Assembly (NCBI RefSeq): GCF_000757885.1
Contig: NZ_JQCR01000001.1
Span: 372,001 to 436,000, forward strand
Length of the DNA stretch: 64,000 bases
From: Paenibacillus wynnii
GTDB lineage: Bacteria > Bacillota > Bacilli > Paenibacillales > Paenibacillaceae
Direction: 5' to 3'
Shown: positions 48,459 to 57,258 of the stretch, piece by piece
How positions within the stretch are numbered: the first letter of the stretch is position 1
Layout of the letters: each line of letters starts with the position of its first letter
Made by a program: the position numbers and the translations under genes
The notes under the pieces: model-generated
What the model was told of the DNA's origin: nothing
The model's database searches: none
Seen by the model: the letters and a program-made list of their open reading frames with translations, nothing else

Positions 48459-50831
48459 CTATAGAGGTGTAACGATATAAGTCTCTCCAACCTTTGTTGA
48501 GAACTCTGTATCCTTCACTATCTTTATTTGTAAGCCGCTTGGTGTTTGCAGAATTACCGGGTAATCATAATGTACTTTGCATGAACGGCCGTGGGTTGAA
48601 GTCAATTCGGCCTGCACCAATCTGCCTTCATGCCACTCGATATCCACCGTAAATCCCCCTCGACCCACCAAGCCTTTGACCTTGCCCTTATTCCATTGCT
48701 TAGGCAAAGCCGGCAGAAGATGGAGACATCCCTGATGACTCTGAAGCAGCATCTCCGCAATTCCTGCGGTCACCCCGAAGTTCCCATCGATTTGAAAAGG
48801 GGGGTGATTGCCGAACAAATTCGGTAAGCTGGCTGCAGATAGAATACGCTGAATACAGCCATAAGCACTTGTAGAATCCGTAAGTCTTGCATACAAGTTA
48901 AGCAGCCAAGCTGCACTCCAGCCGGTATGACCGCTGCCTGATTCCAACCGTTTCTGGAGGGACAACGATGCGGCTGCCGCCAGTTCCGGCGTTGCCTGTG
49001 GACTGATTACATGACCCGGATATAAATCATACAAATGGGAGACATGCCGATGCCCTGCTTCAGGTTCAGCGAAATCCTCATTCCACTCCCGTAACCGACC
49101 ATCTGGGGCCATCCCCGGAAAAGCAAGCCTTTGTCTCTTCTGATCCAGCTCTTCCCAGAAATCATCATCGGTGCTCAAAATCTCAGCGGCTTTGATACAA
49201 TGAGTAAATAGTTCGTTAATTAACGACATATCCATTGCTGAACCGGCAGATACACTGCAAGGGGTACCCTCTGATGTTAAAAATACACTCTCAGGTGAGG
49301 TGGAAAGCCCCGTAGTCAATAATCCATCCGGACGTTCTACTAACCAATCCAAGCAGAACAAAGCTGCTCCCTTTAACAAAGGATAAGCCTTATCCCGCAA
49401 ATAATCCTGATCCGGGCGAAAAGCATACCGTTCCCATAAGTGTCTGGACAGCCATACTCCCCCCATCGGCCAAAAAGCCCACATGGCCTTGCCGTCTGAC
49501 GGAGAGGACATCCGCCACAGGTCGGTGTTGTGATGAACCGCCCAGCCGCGGGCGCCATAATGCACGGCAGCCGTTCGGCTACCTGTAATACTGAGCTCAG
49601 AGATTAAATCCAGAAGCGGCTCGTGACATTCTCCCAGCCCGCAGATCTCAGCCGGCCAGTAGTTCATTTCCGTATTAATATTTGTCGTGTAATTGCTGTT
49701 CCAAGGGGGCTGAAGATGGGGATTCCAGATTCCCTGCAGGTTAAGCGCCTGAGTCCCCGGTCTGGAGCCAGCAATCATCAGATAACGTCCGTAATGAAAC
49801 AATAATGCCTCTAGGCTCGGGTCATCCGAACCGGCTTTATATCGCTCCAGCCTTAGATTGGTCGGCAGGCTTTCACTTTGTCCCGTCGCTGTACCCGTAT
49901 CATCTAGCTCCAGCTCAACCCGCTGAAACAAGGCTTGATGATCTGCGATATGCCGTTTCCGCAGCTCGGTATATTCGGCAGGAGCGTTTAATAGCTGATC
50001 CCGGCAAAGGGCTGACGGAAGAATTCCTCCCGATCCCGGCATCACACCGAAGCCTTCATAGTCTGTAGCTGCTGCCAATAAGAAGGTTACAGAACGTGCT
50101 CCAGTAATAATGATGCGCCCTTCCTCAACAACGAGTGTTCCGCTCTCCAAGCGGGCTTCCAGAAGGGTTGCAAATCGTAATCCACGGTCCGTCTCATATA
50201 AAACAGCTCTCGGGTGGTCGCCGATATAGTTATCAGCGACATGTGAAGGAGCACGGCCTGTCATCAGGAGATGTGTGCCACTGTTATTTACACTGCCGGG
50301 ATGCAAGGATGACAATTCGGCAGTAAGGACAGGCAGAACTTCCTGCTCTGAACGGATATGTAAGACCAATACCCCGTCAGGTCTACTTATGAAAGCTTCC
50401 CGCTCTATTTGCATTCCAGCTATTTCATATCGTGTTGAGACGATTGCTGTATCCAAATCCAGCTCCCGATGATAGCTGCTTAATTCACATTCTTCTTTCT
50501 GGATCGAAATTCGCAGATCTCCGAGAGGCTGATAAGATTCCGTTCTTCTGCCGAGCATTTCTGCCTCAATTAAAGCCTCAGCTCGGCTGTAATTGCCTTC
50601 CGCAACAAGCTTTCTGGCCGGATCCAAATGCCGTAAGGCCTCATAATTCGCTGTATCCCGTGGAAATCCCGACCATAACGTATCCTCGTTAAGTTGAATA
50701 ACCTCATGGCTCACTCCGCCGAAAACCATACCCCCGAGACGACCATTACCTAACGGCAGCGCTTCTTCCCAAACTTCAGCCGGTCTGTCATACCTCAGCA
50801 GCTTGCTTCTACTTTTGACCTTACCTAACAT
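48459..50831 (-). CDS. glycoside hydrolase family 95 (alpha-L-fucosidase/galactosidase)
   Basis: 790 residues, with no signal peptide, so cytoplasmic. An N-terminal beta domain (about 12-260) contains WEEALPLGNGRLGGMVFGG; a linker and an (alpha/alpha)6 barrel follow. The residues that correspond to the known GH95 active site are visible: Asn384 and Asn386 (NINTEMNYWPAE), Glu585 (REWNEDF) and Asp682 (QIDGNFG). The family hydrolyses terminal alpha-1,2-L-fucose or alpha-L-galactose of plant xyloglucan and similar glycans. It stands downstream of an Lpl-type ABC operon, which probably imports the oligosaccharide. GGAGGTG precedes the ATG. Confidence 0.92.
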   Translation of the reverse strand: MLGKVKSRSKLLRYDRPAEVWEEALPLGNGRLGGMVFGGVSHEVIQLNEDTLWSGFPRDTANYEALRHLDPARKLVAEGNYSRAEALIEAEMLGRRTESYQPLGDLRISIQKEECELSSYHRELDLDTAIVSTRYEIAGMQIEREAFISRPDGVLVLHIRSEQEVLPVLTAELSSLHPGSVNNSGTHLLMTGRAPSHVADNYIGDHPRAVLYETDRGLRFATLLEARLESGTLVVEEGRIIITGARSVTFLLAAATDYEGFGVMPGSGGILPSALCRDQLLNAPAEYTELRKRHIADHQALFQRVELELDDTGTATGQSESLPTNLRLERYKAGSDDPSLEALLFHYGRYLMIAGSRPGTQALNLQGIWNPHLQPPWNSNYTTNINTEMNYWPAEICGLGECHEPLLDLISELSITGSRTAAVHYGARGWAVHHNTDLWRMSSPSDGKAMWAFWPMGGVWLSRHLWERYAFRPDQDYLRDKAYPLLKGAALFCLDWLVERPDGLLTTGLSTSPESVFLTSEGTPCSVSAGSAMDMSLINELFTHCIKAAEILSTDDDFWEELDQKRQRLAFPGMAPDGRLREWNEDFAEPEAGHRHVSHLYDLYPGHVISPQATPELAAAASLSLQKRLESGSGHTGWSAAWLLNLYARLTDSTSAYGCIQRILSAASLPNLFGNHPPFQIDGNFGVTAGIAEMLLQSHQGCLHLLPALPKQWNKGKVKGLVGRGGFTVDIEWHEGRLVQAELTSTHGRSCKVHYDYPVILQTPSGLQIKIVKDTEFSTKVGETYIVTPL

Positions 50832-50854
50832 ACTTACACCTCCAGGCTTATAAA

Positions 50855-50902
50855 CGAAAAATTAGCGGGAGGCCCGGGCTTTCGCTCGAACTTCCCGCTA
50901 AT
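50855..50902 (-). terminator. terminator between the binding-protein gene and GH95
   Basis: On the minus strand ATTAGCGGGA...TCCCGCTAAT is followed by TTTTTCG. It lies between the binding-protein gene and the GH95 gene and would reduce read-through into the latter. Confidence 0.8.
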
Positions 50903-50924
50903 CATAACATTTAACTCTCTTTAA

Positions 50925-52664
50925 TTATTCAGTCCACAGTTTCACACGCTCTTTAACCAGTTCTTCACGCAGATCTTCTGCTTTTTCTACGCCAGCTTTC
51001 TCCAGGTCAGCCATATAAGCATCCCAAATTTTATCGAATTCTGCTGGTTTAGAAAGAATAGCTTCTGGAATACGTTTCCACGTAATATCTTTCAGCTTGT
51101 TGTCCAGTACAACAATATCGCTTTCTCCAGGAACTGGAATGTTCCAAGCCGCACCCCAAGGTTTAACTTTGAATTCATCTTCTTTAGGGAACAGGCCTCT
51201 CCATGTATCAACCTTGTAAGCCGCTAGAGTTTCTTTCTCAACAGCATTGAATTGGGAACTAATTTGTTCAGGGAATTTTGTTGTGTAGTAGTTGTCAGTA
51301 GAATCTTTAACACCGTCACCATAGTGAACAGACAACAAATTGTAAAGGCCGACACCTGTTTCTTTAGCGTAGTTTGTTGCATCATTAACGATACGATTGT
51401 TAACATCTTCAGGAATTACACGTTTGCCGTTCTCAACCTTATACTGTTTACCTTCAATACCCCAGTTCAGCAGAACCTGTCCTTCATCGGAAGCAAGGTA
51501 ATCCAAGAACTTGATGGCACGAATTGGATCTTCACAATCTGTAGTGATACCCACACCGTTTCCAGCCATGAAGCCTGTAGGCCAGAAAGATGTTTCTTTG
51601 TATTCTTCAGACAGGGTTACAGGATAGTGTCCATAACCTTGATCGAATTTACCAGCAGTTTTAAGTGCTTTTTCTCCATCGCCATAAGACCAGTCTTGGT
51701 CAATCAAGCCAATTACACGACCTGTAGCAATTTTAGATTTGTATTGGTCAGTCTTTTGTACGAAACTTTCTGGATCCAACAAACCAATATCATTCATGTG
51801 GTTCAACCAGCGGAAATATTCTTTCTCTGCAGGACGACGGAAGTGATAAGTTACTTCCGTAGTATCCACATCGATTGCATATTCTCCATCATCTGGGGAA
51901 CCTGTAGTTGTGAAGGCTGGGTTAGTAACGGTGATATACATCATCCAGTCATCAGCGTTCAGGGTCAATCCGATGTTTTTATTTCCATTCTCATCTGTAG
52001 GATGTTTGTCCAGATAAGATTTGATTACGTTCTCATAATCTTTAACCGTTTTAATTGGTGGGTAGCCTGCTTCTTTTACTGCACGGTGCTGAAGTTCAAA
52101 ACCGCCGCCTGCATTAAAGTATTGGTGATCTACTGCTGAATAAGTAGGGATAGCATAGATCGCTTTATCTTCATTGCTGTAACGGGCACGTTTCAAGTTC
52201 TCTTCGCCAAGTACCTTTTTAATATTAGGAGCATATTTATCAATCAGTTCTGTAAGATCAACCATTGCACCTGCATCTACCATCTTGGAGATATCGGCCT
52301 TTGCACTGATAAGGTCAGGATATTCACCACTTGATGCAATTAGTGCAACCTTTTGAGCAGGATCTCCTACAGCAAATTCAGCATCTAGAGTTACGCCAGT
52401 TTTTTCTGTGATCACTTTACCTGTCTCATCTTGCATTCCTGTCCAGTTCGGACTTGGATCTGCACTAAAGAACGAGAATGTAAGCGGTGTCAGATCTTCT
52501 TTTTCCGTATTGGTGCCGCTGTTCGCAGTGTTCTTGTTAGTATCCGTTGTATTTCCTGTGTTCGCGGCATTATTTCCTCCACAACCCGCCAACATACTGA
52601 GCATTAATGTAGAAACCAAAAGCCATGCCGAAGCTTTAGTCTTACTGCTTCTCTTGCTTGACAT
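50925..52664 (-). CDS. ABC transporter sugar-binding lipoprotein, LplA-type
   Basis: 579 residues. The lipobox LAGC (Cys28) follows a basic N-terminus and a hydrophobic core. A Gly/Asn/Thr-rich flexible linker comes next, then a large family-1-type solute-binding domain of the Lpl/Ytc oligosaccharide group, longer than usual binding proteins. It acts outside the membrane and hands sugar to the two permeases upstream. GAGGAGGG is eight bases before the ATG. The substrate is inferred from the GH95 neighbour: a fucose- or galactose-capped plant oligosaccharide. Confidence 0.9.
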   Translation of the reverse strand: MSSKRSSKTKASAWLLVSTLMLSMLAGCGGNNAANTGNTTDTNKNTANSGTNTEKEDLTPLTFSFFSADPSPNWTGMQDETGKVITEKTGVTLDAEFAVGDPAQKVALIASSGEYPDLISAKADISKMVDAGAMVDLTELIDKYAPNIKKVLGEENLKRARYSNEDKAIYAIPTYSAVDHQYFNAGGGFELQHRAVKEAGYPPIKTVKDYENVIKSYLDKHPTDENGNKNIGLTLNADDWMMYITVTNPAFTTTGSPDDGEYAIDVDTTEVTYHFRRPAEKEYFRWLNHMNDIGLLDPESFVQKTDQYKSKIATGRVIGLIDQDWSYGDGEKALKTAGKFDQGYGHYPVTLSEEYKETSFWPTGFMAGNGVGITTDCEDPIRAIKFLDYLASDEGQVLLNWGIEGKQYKVENGKRVIPEDVNNRIVNDATNYAKETGVGLYNLLSVHYGDGVKDSTDNYYTTKFPEQISSQFNAVEKETLAAYKVDTWRGLFPKEDEFKVKPWGAAWNIPVPGESDIVVLDNKLKDITWKRIPEAILSKPAEFDKIWDAYMADLEKAGVEKAEDLREELVKERVKLWTE

Positions 52665-52773
52665 AATGTAAACCCTCCTCGATTGATCTATCTATTGTAT
52701 AACAGGAACTCCTGTAGATACCCTATGGCGGCTATCCGCAGAAGAAATTACCACGGATAGCCTTGATTAAAAA

Positions 52774-53682
52774 TTAGCTTTTTACTGCTCCAAGTGTCAT
52801 ACCTTTAACGAAGTAATTCTGCAGGAAAGGATAAACGATCAAGATAGGGACTGTGACGACAATGGTAATCGCCATTTTGATCGATTCTGGTGATACCTGA
52901 TTCGTTGCAGCGGATACAATTTTGGAACGATAGTCTCCACCATTACCTGTTGTGGTGCTCTGGAGCACCTTCATCAGTTCAAACTGCAATGTCGTTAATG
53001 CTTCATTAGAACCGTTATACAAGTAGGTATCAAACCATGCATTCCATTGCCCTACAGCAAGGAATAATGCAATGGTAGCCAGTGCCGGCTTGGCCAGCGG
53101 CAGGATGACCCGCCAGTAAATGGTGAAATCATTGGCTCCATCCAGCTTTGCAGATTCCTGAAGCGCATAAGGGATACCATCGATAAAGGAACGAATAACG
53201 AATACGTTAAAAGCACTAACCGCGCCTGGAAGAATATAGACAGCGAAGGTATTCATCAAGTGCAAATCTCGCATCAGCATGTAGGTTGGGATTAATCCGC
53301 CAGAAACATACATAGTCAGTGCCAAAAATGTGGAAACAAATTTACGGCCCTGAAAATCTACACGGGCAATGGTAAACGCCAGCATGGAGGCGGTCAGTAA
53401 ACCAAGCAATGTTCCGAGTATTGTACGCAAGGCTGAAATTTTGAAGCCGGTAATCAAACCGCTGAAGGAAAAGATTTTAACGTAGTTATCCCAAGTAAAC
53501 TTCCGGGGGATAATCGTGATTCCGCCACGTACGCTATCTATTGAATCATTCAATGAAATGGCAAGTACATTGAGGAACGGATAAACCGTCACTACAACAA
53601 CGAACGTTACGACAAAATAAATGATGATATCAAAAATCCGGTCGGACCATGACTTACGGCTGGCGAATGTAGAGCTATCCAT
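52774..53682 (-). CDS. carbohydrate ABC transporter permease, LplC/YtcP-type
   Basis: 302 residues with six membrane segments. The coupling-helix EAA loop reads ALQESAKLDGANDFTIYWRVILPLAKPAL, which docks on an MsmX-type ATPase coded elsewhere. The C-terminal KGMTLGAVKS is typical of the family. AAAGGGGG precedes the ATG. It is the second gene of the operon, 15 bases after its partner permease. Confidence 0.92.
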   Translation of the reverse strand: MDSSTFASRKSWSDRIFDIIIYFVVTFVVVVTVYPFLNVLAISLNDSIDSVRGGITIIPRKFTWDNYVKIFSFSGLITGFKISALRTILGTLLGLLTASMLAFTIARVDFQGRKFVSTFLALTMYVSGGLIPTYMLMRDLHLMNTFAVYILPGAVSAFNVFVIRSFIDGIPYALQESAKLDGANDFTIYWRVILPLAKPALATIALFLAVGQWNAWFDTYLYNGSNEALTTLQFELMKVLQSTTTGNGGDYRSKIVSAATNQVSPESIKMAITIVVTVPILIVYPFLQNYFVKGMTLGAVKS

Positions 53683-53697
53683 AACCGCGCCCCCTTT

Positions 53698-54657
53698 CTA
53701 GAGAAGACTTTCTTTAGTAGTACGTTTGAAGATTCCGTTGACGGTGAACAACAGGATTACACTGATTACAGAGTTGAATATATTAATCGCAGTACCGAAA
53801 GAATAACGTCCCATGCCCAGACCGTATTTCAAAGAATAGAGGTCAAGCACTTGAGAGTAATCGGTCACTAGGTTATTTCCTAACAAAAATTGCTTCTCGA
53901 AACCAATGTTAAGTAGGTTACCGATAGACATGATGAGCAGCACGATAATGGTCGGGCGAATACCTGGCAATGTAATATGCCATACCTGCCGCAACCGGCT
54001 GGCGCCATCCACACGAGCAGCTTCATAAAGCTCCGGTCCGATCCCCGCAATGGCCGCCAGATATATAATCGCGTTCCATCCGGTTTCTTTCCACACATCC
54101 GATAAAGTAACAATTCCCCAGAAGAGGTGGCCTTGTGCCATAAACTGGATTGGCGTTTCAATAAAACCTAAACCTACTAAGATATCGTTGATCAATCCGT
54201 TGTCACCGGATAGCATTTTAGTTACAATACCTGCTGCTACTACCCACGATACAAAGTGAGGCAGATACGAAATCGTCTGCGCGAATCTTTTGAAAAATCC
54301 TAATCTTACCTCATTCAGTAAAATAGCAAACGTGATCGGAAATATAAATCCTGCTACGAGACCCATACCACTCATCACTAAGGTGTTGCGTAAGGCAAGG
54401 AAAAACGTTTCATCCGTGAAGAGTGTTTTGAAATGTTCGAATCCGACCCACTCCTGCTCGAAGAACCCCTTTGCCGGCTTGTACTTCTGAAAAGCCATTG
54501 TCCATCCCCATAGCGGAAGATAACTAAACACAAACACCCAAATGACGAAGGGAATTGACATCATCCATAAGTACTTTTGATTTTTTAAGGTTTTCCAAGT
54601 CCGTCCTGAAGACGACTTTTTGGTAGGTAAATCCTGCAAATTTGTTGCCGCTTTCAT
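53698..54657 (-). CDS. carbohydrate ABC transporter permease, LplB-type
   Basis: 319 residues with six membrane segments. It shows WMMSIPFVIWVFVFSYLPLWGWTMAFQKYKP near the N-terminus and the EAA loop LYEAARVDGASRLRQVWHITLPGIRPT. It forms the heterodimer channel with the LplC-type protein. No ATPase gene is present in the cluster, as usual for this class. GGAGGGGGC precedes the ATG. A cre-like box lies 38 bases upstream. Confidence 0.92.
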   Translation of the reverse strand: MKAATNLQDLPTKKSSSGRTWKTLKNQKYLWMMSIPFVIWVFVFSYLPLWGWTMAFQKYKPAKGFFEQEWVGFEHFKTLFTDETFFLALRNTLVMSGMGLVAGFIFPITFAILLNEVRLGFFKRFAQTISYLPHFVSWVVAAGIVTKMLSGDNGLINDILVGLGFIETPIQFMAQGHLFWGIVTLSDVWKETGWNAIIYLAAIAGIGPELYEAARVDGASRLRQVWHITLPGIRPTIIVLLIMSIGNLLNIGFEKQFLLGNNLVTDYSQVLDLYSLKYGLGMGRYSFGTAINIFNSVISVILLFTVNGIFKRTTKESLL

Positions 54658-54694
54658 AAAGCCCCCTCCTCTCTATGTCCTAATTTTAAGGTTC

Positions 54695-54708
54695 TGAAAG
54701 CGATTCCA
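54695..54708. promoter_or_regulatory. CcpA cre-like box before the sugar ABC operon
   Basis: TGAAAGCGATTCCA fits the cre pattern TGWAANCGNTNNCA at every defined position. It lies in the leader of the permease operon, consistent with glucose repression. Confidence 0.5.
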
Positions 54709-54759
54709 GTACCCTACAAATTTGACATGAAATCAGATGAAAATTAGAGATTTTGAATG

Positions 54760-55690
54760 GGGGGAACAGCTGGGGCAGTCGCTGCAAGAAATATTTGGAC
54801 TTCCGATCGCTGTTATCCTTGAATTTCCTGATTTGAACCGCTCTTTGCGGTAAAAATCCGAGGATAAAGGCGAACGCTGCGCTTCTCCAGCTCCAAAATT
54901 TCTCTACGCTCCTTTTTCAGCTGGGTTGAGAAGTTGAATAAAAGCTCAAAAAGGGCTGTTCCATAAGTATAATTTTCTACGAATGGGATTGTTCTTTTGT
55001 TTTTAGAAACCGTAAAACGACAGCAGAGCAGCAATTCTCCTGTTACTGGAGGATTGCTGCTCTGCGTTTTTGGTCATTGGCTGCTTGCTTCAGTAGACTA
55101 TGGGCAAGCGAATGCCACCCGACTTCAACCGTCACTTTCTCCGTGCCGCGAAGCAGAAATCGCCTGGAAGCCCCGGTTGTTTTTCAGTTACCCAAACAAA
55201 CTTTCAGGTTCTGTTGTTCGGAGACGGTTAAGGCGTAACCTTAATTTACGACACGAACGAGGTGATTTTCTGGAATATCCTCTTCCAGATCCATTGGCAA
55301 GCAAAGTTGGTCCATGGTATATTAAATGTACAAAAGAAACCTCTCCTTTAAAATGGTTGTGTGGTAACTCCACTTTACCAAGGAGCGGTTTCTTTTTGTA
55401 GTTTTTTAAGAGGATTGTAGACACTTTTCCCGCTAAAACAGCGGAGAGGACGGACTGATTGTGAAAAAGCGGCAGCGTTCGCCCGAAAGTTTTCCGAAGG
55501 AAAACTAGCTTCGAAAGCATATTCTGTCTCCGGATTTTTACCGCTAAGGAAAATAAATAAAATCTGGAGACCACAGCGATTGTAACAACGGTCCGTTCGC
55601 GGAGCGTCCTCACAAGCATAATCGTCTATCCGAATCCAAAAAAAAGAACTGCCCCAAGTAGCCACTTTATGGCTTTTGGGACAGCCTCTT
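54760..55690. repeat. gene-free island of repeats and orphan hairpins
   Basis: About 930 bases without a credible gene. GCGGTAAAAATCCG occurs at 54847-54860 and inverted at 55531-55544. GCGAACGCTGC-like words recur beside both. A near-perfect terminator stands at 55022-55070 with no plus-strand gene before it. A second long hairpin (55332-55400) pairs AAAAGAAACC with GGTTTCTTTTT. At 55662-55698 TATGGCTTTTGGGACAGCC mirrors GGGCTGTTCCATAAG at 54952-54966. The whole looks like nested copies of dispersed intergenic elements. Confidence 0.55.
55022..55071 (+). terminator. orphan strong terminator
   Basis: GCAGAGCAGCAATTCTCC pairs with GGAGGATTGCTGCTCTGC around TGTTACT, followed by GTTTTT. No plus-strand gene lies upstream within 8 kb, so it may end an unseen RNA or be a relic of a mobile repeat. 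Confidence 0.65.
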
Positions 55691-55710
55691 TTTCGTATCC
55701 AATTTCATAG

Positions 55711-57258
55711 TTATGTGCTCTTGCGATAAGAGGTTGGAGAAACCCCGACATATTTACGAAATTTAGCGTTAAAATAATCTGGATTCATATAACCAACCTT
55801 CTCTGCCACCTCGTACACCTTCATTCCTTGGGTCAAAAACTGCTTGGCCTTCTCAATTCTGACCTTATCAACATAGGTATTGAAATACTCTCCTGTGGTG
55901 CTCTTGAACATTTTCCCCAGATAAGCGCTGTTGTAATTGAACAATTCGGATAAAGTCTCCAGCTTCAGGTTCTCGTTATACCGACGCTGAATAAGCTCTG
56001 TAATTTTCTTAATCTCATTTCCCCGTCCGCCAATATTCATTTGACCCGCTATTTCTTCCAAAAAAGCAATGGCCTGCTCCTGCAAATCGCTCAGATAATA
56101 ACTATGGTACAGCTCCCCTATCGGAGGGGTGTGATCTGCTGCATAGCTGCGAATTTCCGGGTAGGCTGGCTCCAGACGGGCCAGAACAGTGCTCAACAGA
56201 CGGACAAAGGTCTCCTTGATCCGCCCTTCATCCGAATTCTCAGCCATCAGTTCCTGAACCTTTTCCTTTACCAAAGTTTCAATAACAGCAGTGCTCCCTG
56301 TCTCTACCGCCAGCAGCAGACGGGTTTCGGCATTTTCGCTAACCTCTTTAGGTTGCTCAATCACATCTTTACGTAGATCTGAAAGGGGTGTGGAGTCAGG
56401 GCTAATTATTGTATTTTTCCGGAAGAAAAAAGCCCGATTCAACAACTCCTGAGCCGCAGTGTAGGAAACAAAAGAAGCTTCCGCCTGGGACACAGCCCCT
56501 CCTGCAGCTACGTTGAACTTGTAGTTCTCCTTGATCAAGAGTGCTGCGAGTTCCCCGTATAATTCTAATCTGTCAGACTCCTGCAGCAGCGGCCTTTTTA
56601 ACAAACCTCCCATATACGGCGGTATGTTGAAGAAAAATCCTGTTTCCTTTTTCAAAAAGTGCTGCTCCAGGATCGCCCTGATCCCCGCGGTCTGCTCCTC
56701 CGTGGCGTTTCCCGTTTCCAGTAGCTCAATCAGAACAACTTCACAGCTTCCAGAATCCAAACCAAGAGCCGATGTATACTTCTTAAGGTCCGACTCCCCT
56801 TCTGCTGGTACTAGTAACGATCGAAGCATGGCCTCTCGGTTTCTGGCCGGTTCATCCTCATACCAGCGGCTGTATCGATCCTCCTGCGCGATTGCCTCCC
56901 GAAGCTGCTCTAGATAGGAGATCATCTCATCTTCATCCACTGGCTTCAATAGATATCCGTCCACTCGATGGACTATAGCTTTTTTGGCATAATCAAAATC
57001 GGCATGTCCACTTAAAATAAGCACATGACATCCTGAGCCTTCTTTACGAAGCTCACCAATCAACTCTAAGCCGTCCATACCCGGCATACGAATATCCACT
57101 ACCATCAGTTCTGGGTAATAGGTATGATATTTCTCCAAAGCCTGTAAACCATTAGCCGCAGTAGCCACTACTGTAAATCCATGTTTTTCCCAAGGAATTA
57201 GTGTTCGCAGCCCTTCGCGCAGCTTCGGCTCATCATCAACAATCAGTACCTTGATCAT
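55711..57258 (-). CDS. AraC-type response regulator, YesN-like
   Basis: 515 residues. The receiver domain (1-120) has Asp55 in LMVVDIRMPGMDG. A central helical region of about 270 residues follows, then an AraC/XylS double helix-turn-helix at the end (about 410-510; YNENLKLETLSELFNYNSAYLG, YEVAEKVGYMNPDYFNAKFRKYVG). The ATG overlaps the stop of the kinase gene by four bases, with GGAGGGG upstream. It probably activates the ABC operon that starts about 1 kb downstream in the same direction when the kinase is stimulated. Confidence 0.92.
   Translation of the reverse strand: MIKVLIVDDEPKLREGLRTLIPWEKHGFTVVATAANGLQALEKYHTYYPELMVVDIRMPGMDGLELIGELRKEGSGCHVLILSGHADFDYAKKAIVHRVDGYLLKPVDEDEMISYLEQLREAIAQEDRYSRWYEDEPARNREAMLRSLLVPAEGESDLKKYTSALGLDSGSCEVVLIELLETGNATEEQTAGIRAILEQHFLKKETGFFFNIPPYMGGLLKRPLLQESDRLELYGELAALLIKENYKFNVAAGGAVSQAEASFVSYTAAQELLNRAFFFRKNTIISPDSTPLSDLRKDVIEQPKEVSENAETRLLLAVETGSTAVIETLVKEKVQELMAENSDEGRIKETFVRLLSTVLARLEPAYPEIRSYAADHTPPIGELYHSYYLSDLQEQAIAFLEEIAGQMNIGGRGNEIKKITELIQRRYNENLKLETLSELFNYNSAYLGKMFKSTTGEYFNTYVDKVRIEKAKQFLTQGMKVYEVAEKVGYMNPDYFNAKFRKYVGVSPTSYRKST

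Noticed and set aside
48263-48472. A 69-codon plus-strand frame before the GH95 gene
   Set aside because: It runs through the GH95 terminator and its end overlaps the GH95 coding region; no ribosome site.
54997-55619. Frames of 134 (plus) and 143 (minus) codons in the repeat island, and a 73-codon minus frame at 54813
   Set aside because: They overlap each other and run through terminators and repeat arms; the translations show no fold-like pattern and no ribosome site.
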